In this document: positions 1-5,786 of the stretch, piece by piece | How positions within the stretch are numbered: position 1 is the stretch's first letter | Layout: the number at the start of each line of letters is the position of its first letter | DNA from: Streptococcaceae bacterium | Lineage (GTDB): Bacteria > Bacillota > Bacilli > Lactobacillales > Streptococcaceae | Assembly (NCBI GenBank): GCA_031285105.1 | Contig: JAITWV010000033.1 | Coordinates: 1-9,856, forward strand | Length of the DNA: 9,856 nucleotides | Direction: 5' to 3' | Position numbers and translations under genes: made by a program | The notes under the pieces: model-generated | The model's input: only the letters and a program-made list of their open reading frames with translations | Told to the model about the DNA's origin: nothing | The model's database searches: none

Positions 1-31
1 TTTTTAACCAATCACTGTGATCACTTTGCTG

Positions 32-39
32 TATATATA
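32..39 (+). promoter_or_regulatory. Possible -10 region of the thrS T-box leader
   Basis: An alternating TATATATA run lies where a -10 box would put the transcript start near position 44, just before the 5' strand of the proposed T-box stem I. That would give about 230 nt between the start and the T-box motif, a normal length for this riboswitch class. I see no good -35 hexamer at the right distance, so the promoter could equally lie left of the window. Positions 1-31 hold no gene that I can recognise. Confidence 0.3.
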
Positions 40-43
40 TCTG

Positions 44-337
44 TCCCGCTTTCTGGAGTCTGTTTACTCCCTAACACTTTGAAAGGAAAGGAATGGTTGT
101 GCCTCTGCGTATGAGAAGCGTGGAGGTTAAGCTCCAGGCATTATAAATTTCTGCACCACATGGAAATGGGCGTATTTTTAGGTTTTGACCACTTTCTTAC
201 ACTTTGGCAGTCAAAATCCAAAGCGTAGATGCTTACGTTACAGCAAATGAGTTGGCAGGAAACTGTCATAAATTTAGGTGGAACCACGAATTTTCGTCCT
301 AAGTATATCCTTTTTGGGTGTGCTTAGGACTTTTTTT
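44..337 (+). promoter_or_regulatory. T-box riboswitch leader of thrS
   Basis: This is a tRNA-sensing leader that should allow transcription into thrS when uncharged tRNA-Thr accumulates. The diagnostic part is the T-box sequence AGGTGGAACCACG (276-288). It can form the antiterminator by pairing AGG and ACG with CGT and CCT (295-300), leaving the bulge that binds the tRNA NCCA end. Those same 3' bases form the left arm of the terminator at 296-337, so the two structures exclude each other. Upstream I see a GAAA-capped stem III (253-258 with 263-268), a hairpin 222-227 with 234-239, and a stem II candidate (181-189 with 210-218). The base of stem I may be CCC..TTTC (45-53) with GAAA.GGG (163-170). 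Just above it on the 3' strand is ACCACA (155-160), containing the Thr codons ACC and ACA; ACC followed by A is the better specifier candidate. The class is clear from the T-box, terminator and gene; the stem I fold and specifier are inferred. Confidence 0.9.
296..337 (+). terminator. T-box-controlled intrinsic terminator upstream of thrS
   Basis: Positions 296-310 pair with 316-330 in an uninterrupted 15-bp stem that includes a few G-U pairs. The loop is TTTTT (311-315), and seven T residues follow (331-337). The left arm overlaps the 3' strand of the antiterminator (295-300), so tRNA-stabilised antitermination would prevent this hairpin from forming. Confidence 0.93.
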
Positions 338-370
338 GTTCATCAAAATAAAATCATAAGGAGAAACAAT

Positions 371-2317
371 ATGTCACAAATTCAAATTACTTTCCCAGAC
401 GGCGCGCTAAGAGGTTTTGATGCTGGAATTACCGTTTATGATATTGCTCATTCAATCTCACCAGGTCTAGCTAAAAAAGCTTTGGCAGGTAAATTTAATG
501 ATCAATTAATCGACATGGATCTCACAATCGAAGTTGATGGAACTTTAGAAATCGTTACTCCAGAACATGCGGATGCTTTAGGAATTTTGCGCCATTCAGC
601 AGCTCATTTGATGGCACAAGCAATGAAACGTTTATATCCAGAACTTCATTTAGGTGTGGGTCCTGCGATTGAAAATGGTTTTTATTATGATACAGATAAT
701 GGAGAAAGCCAAGTTCCTGAAGAAGCATTACCGTTAATCGAAGCTGAAATGATGAAAATCGTCAAAGAAAATCATCCTTCTGTTCGTCGTGAAATTACAC
801 GTGAGGAAGCTTTAGAATTATTTGGTGAAGACCCATATAAAGTTGAATTAATTAATGATATGGAGGAAGGTGAATTATTAACAGCCTACACACAAGGTGA
901 ATTTACTGACCTTTGCCGTGGTCCACACGTTCCATCAACAGGACGCATTCAAATTTTCAAATTATTAAACGTAGCAGGTGCTTACTGGCGCGGAAATTCC
1001 GACAACAAAATGATGCAACGTGTGTATGGTACAGCTTGGTTTGATAAAAAAGACTTAAAAGCATACATCAAAATGCGTGAAGAAGCCAAAGAACGTGATC
1101 ACCGTAAATTAGGAAAAGAATTAGGGTTATTCACTATTTCTCAACAGGTTGGTTCAGGATTGCCAATTTGGTTGAAAAATGGCGCAACTATCCGTCGTGT
1201 GATTGAGCGTTATATCGTTGACCGTGAGATTGAACGTGGGTATGATCATGTTTATACTCCAATCATGGCTGATGTTGGTTTATACAAAACTTCAGGACAT
1301 TGGGACCATTACCAAGAAGATATGTTTCCGCCAATGGATATGGGAGATGGGGAGCAATTAGTATTACGCCCAATGAACTGTCCGCACCATATTCAAGTCT
1401 ACAACAATGAAATCCATTCATACCGTGAATTGCCAATTCGTATTGCTGAATTAGGTATGATGCATCGTTATGAAAAATCAGGTGCATTAAGTGGTCTGTC
1501 TCGTGTACGTGAAATGACATTAAATGATGGGCATATTTTTGTTCGCCCAGATCAAATCCAAGAAGAATTTGTACGTACATTGAATCTAATGCTTGATGTT
1601 TACCGTGATTTTGATGTGAAAGATTATCGTTTACGTTTAAGTTACCGTGATCCTCAAGATACTGAAAAATATTATCAAGATGATGCAATGTGGGAAAATG
1701 CACAAAAAATGCTGAAAGCCGCAATGGATGAGTTAGAATTAGACTATTTTGAGGCAGAAGGGGAAGCAGCCTTTTACGGACCAAAATTGGACGTTCAAGT
1801 AAAAACTGCTTTAGGTAACGAAGAAACATTGTCAACTATCCAATTAGACTTCTTATTACCAGAACGCTTTGGTTTGACTTATGTAGGTGAAGATGGCGAA
1901 AATATTCATCGTCCAGTTATGATTCACCGTGGAATTGTTTCAACTATGGAACGTTTTGTTGCGCACTTGATTGAAACTTACAAAGGTGCATTTCCATTGT
2001 GGTTAGCACCAGTTCAAGGGACAATTATTCCAGTTAATTTAGACTTACACTCAGATGCAGCTTATGAGCTAATGCACGAATTAAAATCTAAAGGCTTACG
2101 TTTTGAAGTAGATGCACGTAATGAAAAAATGGGTTATAAAATTCGTGAAAGTCAGACACAAAAAATCCCATATCAAATCGTTATCGGGGACAAAGAATTA
2201 GCAGATAAAACAGTAAATATCCGCAAATACGGCTCAAAAGAAACCAATGTGTTACCAATTGCTGAATTTGTGCAAAACTTAGTGGATGAAGCAGCGAATT
2301 TCTCTAGACAAGACTAA
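371..2317 (+). CDS. thrS: Threonine--tRNA ligase (ThrRS)
   Basis: This cytoplasmic class IIa aminoacyl-tRNA synthetase attaches threonine to tRNA-Thr and hydrolyses mischarged Ser-tRNA-Thr. The 648-residue product matches bacterial ThrRS in length and domain order: TGS domain (about 1-63), editing domain with HSAAH (His75, His79) and CRGPH (Cys182, His186), then the catalytic core. The core has the zinc ligands Cys337 (in MNCPHH), His388 (in DGHIF) and His519 (in HRGIV), and motif 2 around MMHRYEKSG (363-371). The anticodon-binding domain covers about 543-640. The chosen start is ATG 371, 4 nt after an AAGGAGAAAC ribosome binding site, giving the usual MSQIQITFPDG beginning. An in-frame GTG at 278 lies inside the T-box and would add 31 residues unlike any ThrRS, so I reject it. 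Expression is controlled by the T-box leader, and a terminator follows 7 bases after the stop. All key residues are intact. Confidence 0.98.
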   Translation: MSQIQITFPDGALRGFDAGITVYDIAHSISPGLAKKALAGKFNDQLIDMDLTIEVDGTLEIVTPEHADALGILRHSAAHLMAQAMKRLYPELHLGVGPAIENGFYYDTDNGESQVPEEALPLIEAEMMKIVKENHPSVRREITREEALELFGEDPYKVELINDMEEGELLTAYTQGEFTDLCRGPHVPSTGRIQIFKLLNVAGAYWRGNSDNKMMQRVYGTAWFDKKDLKAYIKMREEAKERDHRKLGKELGLFTISQQVGSGLPIWLKNGATIRRVIERYIVDREIERGYDHVYTPIMADVGLYKTSGHWDHYQEDMFPPMDMGDGEQLVLRPMNCPHHIQVYNNEIHSYRELPIRIAELGMMHRYEKSGALSGLSRVREMTLNDGHIFVRPDQIQEEFVRTLNLMLDVYRDFDVKDYRLRLSYRDPQDTEKYYQDDAMWENAQKMLKAAMDELELDYFEAEGEAAFYGPKLDVQVKTALGNEETLSTIQLDFLLPERFGLTYVGEDGENIHRPVMIHRGIVSTMERFVAHLIETYKGAFPLWLAPVQGTIIPVNLDLHSDAAYELMHELKSKGLRFEVDARNEKMGYKIRESQTQKIPYQIVIGDKELADKTVNIRKYGSKETNVLPIAEFVQNLVDEAANFSRQD

Positions 2318-2323
2318 AATCTT

Positions 2324-2359
2324 AAAAAAGCGACAATTTTATTCGTTGTCGCTTTTTTT
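2324..2359 (+). terminator. Intrinsic terminator after thrS
   Basis: GCGACAA (2330-2336) pairs with TTGTCGC (2346-2352) around a 9-nt loop. Six A residues precede the stem and seven T residues follow it (2353-2359). The flanking A and T runs can extend the stem and make the structure potentially bidirectional, but no gene converges on it here. Confidence 0.93.
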
Positions 2360-2371
2360 CATGAAGTTTTT

Positions 2372-2380
2372 TGCTATAAT
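2372..2380 (+). promoter_or_regulatory. Extended -10 promoter for the class B PBP gene
   Basis: TGCTATAAT is a perfect extended -10 element (TGn followed by TATAAT at 2375-2380). The position 17 nt upstream falls in the T tract of the thrS terminator and has no good -35 hexamer, so the promoter probably relies on the TG extension. The predicted start near 2387 gives a leader of about 25 nt with the ribosome binding site GTGAGG at 2401-2406. Confidence 0.8.
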
Positions 2381-2411
2381 GAAATGAAATTATTTTGTAA
2401 GTGAGGAAAAT

Positions 2412-4538
2412 ATGAAATTACTCAAATCCATTAGAGAGTCACAAAAAGATAACGGACAATTTAAGGAAAAAAAGGAACATACCAGTCATATTCCTTTGCG
2501 TTTAAATATCCTTTTTTTAGGAATTTTCGTTTTATTTGTTTCACTAATTGTGCGTTTAGGTTATATGCAGTTAATTAATAGTGAATATTATGCCACACAA
2601 CTAGGATCAACATCTAATACGACGGTTCGCAATTCATCGGCACGTGGTCAAATTTTTGATGCCCAAGGAAATGTACTTGTTGGCAACGATATGCGACCAT
2701 CAATTGTATTTACTCGTGATGGCAATACAAGTGCCCAGCAAATGCGTGACGCGGCTATTTTATTAACAAACTTGGTTAATATCCAACCAGGAGATATTAC
2801 CGATCGTGACAAACGCGACTTTTTCTTAGCTGATCGGGATAATTTCCAAACAGTTTATGGACGCCTATCAGATTTTGACAAACGAAACGAAGATGGCAGT
2901 GTCAAAACTGATGGTGAAATTTATCAAGTTGCTGTTGATAAAGTATCAGAAGAAGAAATCAATTTTGATCCACAAATGCAAGCGGCAGCCTTTGTGTTTA
3001 AACGCATGAATAGTGCTTCTGCTTTTCAGAGTGTTTTGATTACAAAAGACAATATAACAGCTAATGATGTTGGAATCATTGGTGAAAACGAATCAAAATT
3101 AAATGGTATTACCACTGCAACTGATTGGGAGCGTAAAAGTAATATTACTAATTCAATTGGACCAATTATGGGTCGAGTAACAACTGAACAACAGGGAATA
3201 CCTGAAGATCAATTAGAGACTTTGTTGGCAAAAGGTTATGCACGAAATGATCGCGTGGGTGTTGGTGGATTAGAACAGACCTATGAAACCTATTTACAAG
3301 GTACGCCAAGCATCACGCGTTTAAACACTGATAATAATGGAAATATTTTATCTACAACACAACTTGAACAAGGTAAAATTGGTGATAGCATTAAGTTAAC
3401 CATTAATATGGAATTTCAAACTCGCGTAGAGCAAATTATTCGTGATAATTTCAATAGAGCTGTTGCTTCAGGGGCCGCAATTTATTCACGTGGTGTCGAT
3501 GTGGTGGTTATGAATCCGAATACTGGTGCTATTTTGGCAAGTGTTGGCTTAAATCGTGATCCACAAGATGGTGGGAGTATTTTAACAGATGCTATGTTGC
3601 CAACTCAAAGAGGGATTTTACCAGGTTCCACAATCAAAGGAGCAACCATTGCCTCAGGTTTAGAAAATGATGTGATTACAGCTGCGGATAATACATTGAT
3701 TGATCAGCCGATTGTTACAGGTGGTGTCACCAAAGCGTCATTCTTTAACCCTGACGGAAGAGATAATGCTACTTTAAATATCATCTCGGCGTTATATCGT
3801 TCTTCTAATAGTTACATGATGCAATTAGCTATCCGCATGTTAGGACAAGAATATTCTCCAAATATGGTAATGAATTGGTCAAATCGAGAAAAAGTATTTA
3901 ATCAACTACATTCAACATTTGCTGATTTTGGACTTGGTATTCAAACAGGTGTGGATATTCCAAATGAAACAACTGCCCAAACGCAATTTAATATTGATAG
4001 CGATGAATTTATGGGTAACTTACTAGACTATTCATTCGGTCAGTTTTTCAACTACTCAGCTCTACAAATTGCAAGTTATGCATCAACAATTGCAACAGGT
4101 GGTACGCGTTTTGTTCCTCATTTTGTTCAAGGTATTTATGCTTCTAAGCCCAATGGACAATTAGGTGATAGAATAAAAGAAATCGGTCCAACAGTTGGTA
4201 GTAACGTTAAAATCACACCAGAGGCAATGAGTTTAATTCAACAAGGATTTTACGAAACTGTTCACAATGCTGGAGGGACAGGGATTAGATTAAGGAATTC
4301 TAAAATGGACATGGCAGCTAAAACAGGGACAGCCGAAATGAGTGAGTTTGGTCAAAGTCTTGTAAACTCAAACGTTGCAGCCTATGCACCAGCTTCAAAT
4401 CCAACTGTTGCAATTGGTTTAATGTTTGGTGGTTTAACCTTTGAAGATGGACACTTTTCAAACTATCATTCAGATATGGTCAATCAAATCATGGACGCTT
4501 ATTATGAAATGTTTGCTTCAAAAGGAATCACTCCTTAA
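2412..4538 (+). CDS. pbpA: Class B penicillin-binding protein, PBP2b type (D,D-transpeptidase)
   Basis: This membrane-anchored D,D-transpeptidase cross-links peptidoglycan stems on the outer face of the membrane and is a beta-lactam target. The 708-residue product has a short basic cytoplasmic tail (1-27), one transmembrane anchor (about 28-52), a PBP dimerisation domain (about 75-320) and a C-terminal transpeptidase domain. The three active-site motifs are complete: SxxK as GSTIK (Ser406, Lys409), SxN as SSN (464-466) and KTG (637-639, followed by TAE). There is no PASTA repeat after the catalytic domain. In cocci that favours the elongation-type PBP2b group over the PASTA-bearing division enzyme, but this is an inference. 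The symbol follows enterococcal usage, where the PBP2b-like protein is called PbpA or pbp2b; naming varies between species, so the family is surer than the symbol. It has its own promoter after the thrS terminator. No terminator is visible after it, so some transcripts may continue into the YceD-rpmF pair. Confidence 0.95.
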   Translation: MKLLKSIRESQKDNGQFKEKKEHTSHIPLRLNILFLGIFVLFVSLIVRLGYMQLINSEYYATQLGSTSNTTVRNSSARGQIFDAQGNVLVGNDMRPSIVFTRDGNTSAQQMRDAAILLTNLVNIQPGDITDRDKRDFFLADRDNFQTVYGRLSDFDKRNEDGSVKTDGEIYQVAVDKVSEEEINFDPQMQAAAFVFKRMNSASAFQSVLITKDNITANDVGIIGENESKLNGITTATDWERKSNITNSIGPIMGRVTTEQQGIPEDQLETLLAKGYARNDRVGVGGLEQTYETYLQGTPSITRLNTDNNGNILSTTQLEQGKIGDSIKLTINMEFQTRVEQIIRDNFNRAVASGAAIYSRGVDVVVMNPNTGAILASVGLNRDPQDGGSILTDAMLPTQRGILPGSTIKGATIASGLENDVITAADNTLIDQPIVTGGVTKASFFNPDGRDNATLNIISALYRSSNSYMMQLAIRMLGQEYSPNMVMNWSNREKVFNQLHSTFADFGLGIQTGVDIPNETTAQTQFNIDSDEFMGNLLDYSFGQFFNYSALQIASYASTIATGGTRFVPHFVQGIYASKPNGQLGDRIKEIGPTVGSNVKITPEAMSLIQQGFYETVHNAGGTGIRLRNSKMDMAAKTGTAEMSEFGQSLVNSNVAAYAPASNPTVAIGLMFGGLTFEDGHFSNYHSDMVNQIMDAYYEMFASKGITP

Positions 4539-4568
4539 GAAAAAATAAATACAACAGATAAATTTTAA

Positions 4569-4597
4569 TTGACAAAAAACAACTAGACAGATAAAAT
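4569..4597 (+). promoter_or_regulatory. Sigma-A promoter for the DUF177-rpmF pair
   Basis: A perfect TTGACA (4569-4574) is followed after 17 nt by TAAAAT (4592-4597), one base from consensus. The predicted start is near 4604, which puts the ribosome binding site GGAGG (4610-4614) almost at the 5' end of the message. It lies in the 84-nt gap after the PBP gene and should give the ribosomal pair strong expression independent of that gene. Confidence 0.88.
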
Positions 4598-4622
4598 GTA
4601 GAAGTTATTGGAGGAAATACGC

Positions 4623-5180
4623 ATGAAATGGTCTTTACAAGAGTTAAATAAAAAAAAGGACATTGGCGTTCCAATTCAAGTCGAACTTGACCTGAAAGAA
4701 TCATTGTTAAAAAGAGACGCTGAAATTTTAGATATCTCAAAAATTTCAGTGACAGGAAATATCTCTGTTGGAAGAAGTGAGTATATTATGAGTTATAATA
4801 TGCAATATACCATTACCTTGCCAAGTTCTCGTTCACTCACACCCGTTGAACTACCAATATCTTTAATGGTTGATGAAGTTTTCCAAACTAAGGAAGCTTT
4901 TGAAGAAAACAAAGATGAAGAAGGTGTAGATGAAATTATCGTGATTGAAGGTCAGACAATTTCTCTGGATGAATCTGTTGAAGACAATATTTTGTTGGCA
5001 ATTCCTCTAAAGGTTTTAACACCAGAAGAAGAAAGTTCAACAGACTTACCAACAGGAACATTTTGGAAAGTTGTATCAGAAGCTGACTATGAAGTTTCAG
5101 CAGATGAAGAAGACGACACTACTATTGATCCTCGTCTTGCAAAACTCCAAGAATTACTGAACAATTCTGATGAGAGCTAG
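4623..5180 (+). CDS. DUF177 / YceD-family protein, probable role with 23S rRNA or L32
   Basis: The 185-residue soluble protein belongs to the DUF177 (YceD; YlbN in Bacillus) family, whose gene stands immediately before rpmF in many bacteria and which has been linked to 23S rRNA accumulation. The molecular activity is not established. Visible family features are the N-terminal MKWSLQELNK, the central stretch around LPSSRSLTPVELPI (66-79), SVEDNILLAIPL (118-129), and the C-terminal DPRLAKLQELL (169-179). Acidic stretches occur at about 92-104 and 158-168. Many DUF177 members carry cysteines in the central and C-terminal segments; this one has none, with serines in the central motif. The start is ATG 4623, 8 nt after GGAGG; an in-frame TTG at 4608 overlaps that ribosome binding site and is rejected. 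rpmF follows after 55 nt with no terminator between, so the two are probably co-transcribed from the promoter at 4569-4597. Confidence 0.88.
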   Translation: MKWSLQELNKKKDIGVPIQVELDLKESLLKRDAEILDISKISVTGNISVGRSEYIMSYNMQYTITLPSSRSLTPVELPISLMVDEVFQTKEAFEENKDEEGVDEIIVIEGQTISLDESVEDNILLAIPLKVLTPEEESSTDLPTGTFWKVVSEADYEVSADEEDDTTIDPRLAKLQELLNNSDES

Positions 5181-5235
5181 CAAGATTGGAAATAGCCATT
5201 TAGTTGGCAGATTTTAAAAAGGAGGTGCACTAGGC

Positions 5236-5412
5236 ATGGCAGTACCAGCACGTCGCACATCGAAAGCTAAAAAAGCAAAACGTCGCACTCATTATAAATT
5301 GGCAGGAGCAGGCCTTTCAGCTTGTCCAAACTGTGGTGAATTGCGCAGACCACACCGCGTATGTCCATCATGTGGATACTACGATGGTAAAGCAGTAGTT
5401 GAAAAAGATTAA
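5236..5412 (+). CDS. rpmF: 50S ribosomal protein L32 (four-cysteine, zinc-binding form)
   Basis: This 58-residue protein of the large ribosomal subunit is encoded by a short frame. It begins MAVPARRTSKAKKAKRRTH, the standard L32 N-terminus, very basic and rRNA-binding. It then carries CPNC (Cys30, Cys33) and CPSC (Cys43, Cys46), a complete four-cysteine zinc ribbon, so this is the zinc-containing (C+) form. The ribosome binding site AGGAGGTG (5219-5226) is close to the anti-Shine-Dalgarno complement and sits 9 nt before the ATG, as expected for a highly expressed gene. It follows the DUF177 gene, the common yceD-rpmF pairing, and a strong terminator lies just downstream. Some enterococci carry more than one rpmF copy; whether this genome has a zinc-free paralogue cannot be seen here. 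Confidence 0.97.
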   Translation: MAVPARRTSKAKKAKRRTHYKLAGAGLSACPNCGELRRPHRVCPSCGYYDGKAVVEKD

Positions 5413-5434
5413 TTCCTTATAACAGAAGGATGTG

Positions 5435-5471
5435 AACACGTTAGACTAACCATGGAGTCTAACGTGTTTTT
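5435..5471 (+). terminator. Intrinsic terminator after rpmF
   Basis: Positions 5435-5447 pair perfectly with 5456-5468, a 13-bp stem with an 8-nt loop (AACCATGG). The T run 5467-5471 partly overlaps the end of the stem. It closes the DUF177-rpmF transcription unit 23 bases after the stop codon. Confidence 0.9.
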
Positions 5472-5487
5472 GCTTTAGGTGGTGAAA

Positions 5488-5578
5488 CGAGCGGTTAGGC
5501 TTGACTAAATTTCTCAAAGGTGACGGTTCTGCGCTTGCGGAGGTTCTCAGCTTTGAAAATTTTGCTCAAGCCTGCTCG
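5488..5578. other. Long multi-part hairpin element of unknown function in the rpmF-gnd gap
   Basis: The element folds as nested helices. CGAGC (5488-5492) pairs with GCTCG (5574-5578). After a 4-nt bulge, AGGCTTGA (5497-5504) pairs with TCAAGCCT (5566-5573). After a small internal loop, AAATTT-c-TCAAAG (5507-5519) pairs with CTTTGAAAATTT (5551-5562) with one bulged C. An inner stem CTGC/GCGG (5529-5532, 5537-5540) is capped by GCTT. This is about 25 bp of outer pairing with only one bulge and one loop, far beyond chance. It is more GC-rich than its surroundings, has no T tract after it, and encodes nothing obvious. It could be a dispersed palindromic repeat of the kind described in enterococci (EFAR-like), a small RNA or a leader structure. 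I cannot decide from one copy. Confidence 0.6.
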
Positions 5579-5668
5579 ATTGAACCCCGATTACGATGAG
5601 AAAATCTTAAGAAAAACGAGTAAAAATCTCTAAACTTGAATAAAAAATGAGAAAATAGAAGTTATTCA

Positions 5669-5697
5669 TTTAATTATGAGAAAAATTGTATTATAAT
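5669..5697 (+). promoter_or_regulatory. Probable gnd promoter
   Basis: A perfect TATAAT (5692-5697) lies 17 nt after TTTAAT (5669-5674), a weak -35. The -10 sits inside the 12-bp palindrome GTATTATAATAC (5688-5699). Its role as an operator is not established, since the palindrome arises largely from the -10 sequence itself. The predicted start near 5704 gives a leader of about 83 nt before gnd. Confidence 0.7.
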
Positions 5698-5722
5698 ACG
5701 TCTGATGAGTGTAGTAGTTTGA

Positions 5723-5736
5723 TGAAAGCAATTACA
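5723..5736 (+). promoter_or_regulatory. cre-like site (candidate CcpA operator) in the gnd leader
   Basis: TGAAAGCAATTACA matches the catabolite-responsive element consensus TGWNANCGNTNWCA at every fixed position except the central CG, which reads CA. It lies about 20-33 nt downstream of the predicted gnd start. At that position CcpA binding would act as a roadblock to transcription. This is a sequence match only, and short degenerate matches occur by chance. Confidence 0.35.
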
Positions 5737-5786
5737 CAAAAACAAACAAAAGGTTACACCACAATAATGAAGGAGTAAGAATATTC

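Noticed and set aside
55..70. GGAGT/ACTCC hairpin as a terminator of an upstream gene
   Set aside because: The 5-bp stem is not followed by a T run, and it lies within the proposed stem I region of the T-box leader.
278..370. GTG-initiated N-terminal extension of ThrRS by 31 residues
   Set aside because: The GTG is part of the T-box sequence, the terminator lies inside the extension, and the encoded residues are unlike any ThrRS. ATG 371 has a proper ribosome binding site and the family N-terminus.
1263..1835. 190-codon open frame on the minus strand inside thrS
   Set aside because: It lies entirely opposite conserved ThrRS coding sequence, has no recognisable domain, and reflects the codon bias of the true gene.
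4608..4622. TTG start adding five residues to the DUF177 protein
   Set aside because: The TTG overlaps the GGAGG ribosome binding site and is only about 4 nt from the predicted transcript start; ATG 4623 is correctly spaced and begins with the family sequence MKWSL.
4528..4740. 70-codon minus-strand frame across the PBP-DUF177 gap
   Set aside because: It overlaps a strong plus-strand promoter and the DUF177 start, and its low-complexity Leu/Phe/Tyr-rich product arises from AT-rich sequence.
5688..5699. GTATTATAATAC palindrome as a repressor operator over the gnd promoter
   Set aside because: It consists mostly of the -10 box and its mirror; AT-only palindromes of this kind are frequent by chance and no second copy is present.
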